In this document: positions 5,239 to 6,653 of the stretch, one piece after another
Numbering within the stretch: position 1 is the first letter of the stretch
Layout of the letters: each line of letters starts with the position of its first letter
From: a bacterium
GTDB lineage: Bacteria; Patescibacteriota; Microgenomatia; UBA8517
Direction: 5' to 3'
Assembly (NCBI GenBank): GCA_021824385.1
Contig: JAKAKU010000057.1
Coordinates: forward strand, 1-6,653
DNA: 6,653 bases
The notes under the pieces: model-generated
Told to the model about the DNA's origin: nothing
What the model saw: only the letters and a program-made list of their open reading frames with translations
Database searches by the model: none
Made by a program: the position numbers and the translations under genes

Positions 5239-5267
5239 ACTGTATCAAACTGAGTCGTATTCGTCAA
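5239..5267 (-). promoter_or_regulatory. promoter of the HTH gene, leaderless
   Basis: On the minus strand TTGACG (-35, 5262-5267; five of six consensus), a 17-base spacer ending in the extended -10 triplet TGA, then TACAGT (-10, 5239-5244; four of six). The predicted start is base 5232, the A of the ATG. It fills the 39-bp gap after uppS. Confidence 0.65.
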
Positions 5268-5271
5268 TGCG

Positions 5272-6546
5272 TTATGCCACTCTGTCCTTGAGGGCTGCGT
5301 AATATTTTTCTAAATAATCTTCTGCTTTTTGCCAATGCGGATCATTGTAGCCTGTTTTTGCGAGTGACCGCTCGAGTGTTGCCAGGCTCATAAGATGAGC
5401 AGCCTTAGCAGCTTGTAAATCAGAAATACGATAGACTTCAGAGACCAATTGACGACTGGTAATATCGAGATCAGTAAGATTGGCTGTCTCCTGAGATTGT
5501 GCCTTTTCCCATAGGTTGACTTGGAGTTTTGCGGCAAGGGCTGGTTCAAACGCAAGCTTGGCTTCACTTTTTATAAGATCGTAAAACTCTTTCATTGTGC
5601 GTTGTGCCTTTTTCCATTTTTTACCTTCTCCTTCAACAAACGCTTGTGCCATAAGTACTGCTGCTTCTTTGGCCAAACTCTTGCTTATTCCCCACTGCTC
5701 TTTAATGTGGTTCATCGCATAATCTTTAAACTTCGTTCCTTCAGGAATATGAGATAGCCTCCACCAATTGACTTCAAGCTTAGCAATTACTTGTGGCTTA
5801 AATTTTAAGTGCTCCATTGAATCGTTCCCTCCAAATCTTCTTCGACGGCGAGAATAATCGACGATCGCATTTCCGAGTTTTTCTACACTAAAATCAGGGA
5901 AATGACCTTCTTCCCAATACATCTCGGCGTATTCCATTTGCCACAAAAGAAGTCCACTGGTCCGCTGTTCTCCACTCGTCCGAATGAGCAAGTCTACATA
6001 GGGATATGGCTGATTTTTGGTATCTAGATACTTTTCAAATAGCTTTTTATCGATTTCCGCTTCAGAAACGCCATCATGGATCATTTTTTTAACCCCACGA
6101 ATAATTTCGTCATGACCACCGTAGTCAATTGCCAAATTGGCAACAAATTTTTTATAATGCTTTGTTTTTTCTTCAGCGTAAGTGATTTTTTCGAGCAAAA
6201 ACTTGGGAATTCGATCTTTGCGCCCTAAATGAATTAAACGAACCTGGTCTTCCTCTGCTTCTTTTAAGTAATCATCAATAAGGCGTACGTATAGTTTCAT
6301 GATGTAATTCACTTCTTGAGGCGAACGATCCCAGTTCTCAGTAGAAAAACCCCACAGCGTGAAAGTATGTACGCCAATCTTCCTCGCCGCTCGACCAAGC
6401 TTAACCGCTTGTTCAAAACCTGCTTTGTGTCCTTGAAGAGTGTATTGCCCGCGAGCTCGAGCCCAGCGTCGATTGCCATCTGGGATTATTGCAATATGAT
6501 GAGGAATTAATGTTCCTTTAGGCAGGACTAATTTTGGGTCTGGCAT
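5272..6546 (-). CDS. uppS: isoprenyl transferase (undecaprenyl diphosphate synthase) with duplicated C-terminal extension
   Basis: Residues 1-243 are a cis-prenyltransferase, which builds the C50-C55 polyprenyl diphosphate carrier for cell wall and glycan synthesis from isopentenyl diphosphate. Signature motifs are complete: H-I-A-I-I-P-D23-G-N-R-R-W (D23 binds Mg), G39-H-K-A-G, F-S68-T-E70-N71-W, D-Y-G-G-H (141-145), and the C-terminal R189-T-S-G-E-Q-R-T-S followed by L-L-W-Q and E-Y-A-E-M-Y-W. The last block ends normally near F-P-D-F and the R-R-R-R-R-F-G-G stretch (233-240). The protein then continues for about 180 residues, where ordinary UppS (about 240-260 residues) would stop. That tail is helical, charged, has no membrane helix, and consists of two related repeats. 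The ATG at 6546 lies two bases from the predicted transcription start. The gene is divergent from a HAD hydrolase and followed after 39 bp by the HTH gene. The family call is firm; the tail's role is unknown. Confidence 0.95.
   Translation of the reverse strand: MPDPKLVLPKGTLIPHHIAIIPDGNRRWARARGQYTLQGHKAGFEQAVKLGRAARKIGVHTFTLWGFSTENWDRSPQEVNYIMKLYVRLIDDYLKEAEEDQVRLIHLGRKDRIPKFLLEKITYAEEKTKHYKKFVANLAIDYGGHDEIIRGVKKMIHDGVSEAEIDKKLFEKYLDTKNQPYPYVDLLIRTSGEQRTSGLLLWQMEYAEMYWEEGHFPDFSVEKLGNAIVDYSRRRRRFGGNDSMEHLKFKPQVIAKLEVNWWRLSHIPEGTKFKDYAMNHIKEQWGISKSLAKEAAVLMAQAFVEGEGKKWKKAQRTMKEFYDLIKSEAKLAFEPALAAKLQVNLWEKAQSQETANLTDLDITSRQLVSEVYRISDLQAAKAAHLMSLATLERSLAKTGYNDPHWQKAEDYLEKYYAALKDRVA
5284..5544 (-). 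repeat. UppS C-terminal repeat 2 (residues 335-421)
   Basis: Second copy: P-A-L-A-A-K-L-Q-V-N-L-W, then R-I-S-D-L-Q-A-A-K-A-A-H-L-M-S-L-A, then W-Q-K-A-E-D-Y-L-E-K-Y-Y-A-A-L-K. Shared anchors are A-K-L-x-V-N-x-W, I-S and A-A-x-L-M-x-x-A, and W-x-K-A with an aromatic end. It is about ten residues longer because of two loop insertions. Confidence 0.7.
5566..5796 (-). repeat. UppS C-terminal repeat 1 (residues 251-327)
   Basis: First copy of an internal protein repeat: P-Q-V-I-A-K-L-E-V-N-W-W, then G-I-S-K-S-L-A-K-E-A-A-V-L-M-A-Q-A, then W-K-K-A-Q-R-T-M-K-E-F-Y-D-L-I-K. It aligns with residues 335-421 over its whole length. Confidence 0.7.
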
Positions 6547-6554
6547 AGTCTTCT

Positions 6555-6563
6555 ATTATATCA
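6555..6563 (-). promoter_or_regulatory. extended -10 promoter of uppS
   Basis: The minus strand reads TGA then a perfect TATAAT (6555-6560). Transcription is expected to start near 6548, two bases before the ATG at 6546. No good -35 is present, as is usual for extended -10 promoters. Confidence 0.65.
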
Positions 6564-6581
6564 AATTAACCATGTTATCGT

Positions 6582-6587
6582 TATAAT
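6582..6587 (+). promoter_or_regulatory. -10 box of the HAD hydrolase gene, leaderless
   Basis: A perfect TATAAT ends six bases before the GTG at 6594, so the predicted transcription start is the G of the start codon. No convincing -35. It lies 21 bp from the divergent uppS -10, so the two polymerases would compete. Confidence 0.55.
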
Positions 6588-6593
6588 TTGAAT

Positions 6594-6653
6594 GTGGTTA
6601 TTTTATTTGACTTTGACGGCACCATAGCCGATTCACTTACCGTATATCTTGCA
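6594..6653 (+). CDS. HAD-superfamily hydrolase, N-terminus only, truncated by window edge
   Basis: Twenty codons are visible from a GTG start at 6594. They read V-V-I-L-F-D-F-D-G-T-I-A-D-S-L, which contains the HAD motif I (D-x-D-G-T, nucleophile and general acid/base Asp) preceded by the hydrophobic first strand. The D-G-T-I/L-x-D-S ending is typical of phosphoglycolate-phosphatase or beta-phosphoglucomutase-like members, but the substrate cannot be told from this fragment. The ATG at 6592 is in another frame and stops after 11 codons, so GTG is the start; the -10 box places the transcription start on it. No Shine-Dalgarno is present. It is divergent from uppS, with a 47-bp gap. Confidence 0.85.
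   Translation, partial: MVILFDFDGTIADSLTVYLA

Noticed and set aside
5233..5256. Weak hairpin (GACT/AGTC) followed by five T as a terminator for uppS
   Set aside because: The stem is only four base pairs with a long loop, and the same bases form the promoter of the HTH gene.
6592..6626. ATG at 6592 as start of the right-edge gene
   Set aside because: That frame stops after 11 codons (TAG at 6625-6627), whereas the GTG two bases later gives a clear HAD motif I.

Overview
The window looks like a compact bacterial chromosome segment, most probably from a Patescibacteria (Candidate Phyla Radiation) genome. The grounds are indirect: very short intergenic gaps, overlapping operon genes, standard stop codons including TGA, several promoters whose -10 box sits directly against the start codon, and protein variants (an UppS with a long extra tail, a trimmed 7TM protein, a ligase-protease fusion) that look like a reduced, divergent lineage. 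No rRNA, tRNA or ribosomal protein gene is present to fix the taxon.

Layout. At the left edge is the start of an EVE-domain protein (minus strand, cut by the window). It is divergent from a small acidic orphan gene (275-538, plus), and both appear to use one overlapping -10 box in a 21-bp gap. The orphan abuts, tail to tail, a 210-aa Trp-rich orphan (539-1171, minus) with its own extended -10 promoter, a strong Shine-Dalgarno, and an intrinsic terminator lying inside the opposite gene. From 4969 down to 1227 runs a tight four-gene minus-strand operon: a 7TM membrane protein of the 7TM_transglut type, an ATP-grasp ligase fused to a retropepsin-like protease domain, a second RimK-like ATP-grasp protein, and a class I SAM methyltransferase. 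Upstream is a 68-aa BldC/HTH_17-like DNA-binding protein (5026-5232). Then comes an isoprenyl transferase (uppS, 5272-6546) with a C-terminal extension made of two related repeats of about 80 residues. At the right edge a HAD-family hydrolase begins on the plus strand (GTG at 6594).

How it may work together. The four-gene operon is the most interesting part. In proteobacteria the ATP-grasp ligase related to RimK, an inactive-transglutaminase/7TM protein and a RimB-like retropepsin are typically separate neighbouring genes of unknown function. Here ligase and protease are one polypeptide, the 7TM protein has lost the transglutaminase-like domain, and a second ligase and a methyltransferase are added. 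I infer a membrane-linked peptide-bond tagging and trimming system with unknown substrate. The HTH gene next to the operon promoter, and a direct repeat flanking that promoter's -10, make local regulation plausible but unproven. No stretch longer than 300 bases lacks a gene. I saw no CRISPR array, insertion sequence or RNA gene.
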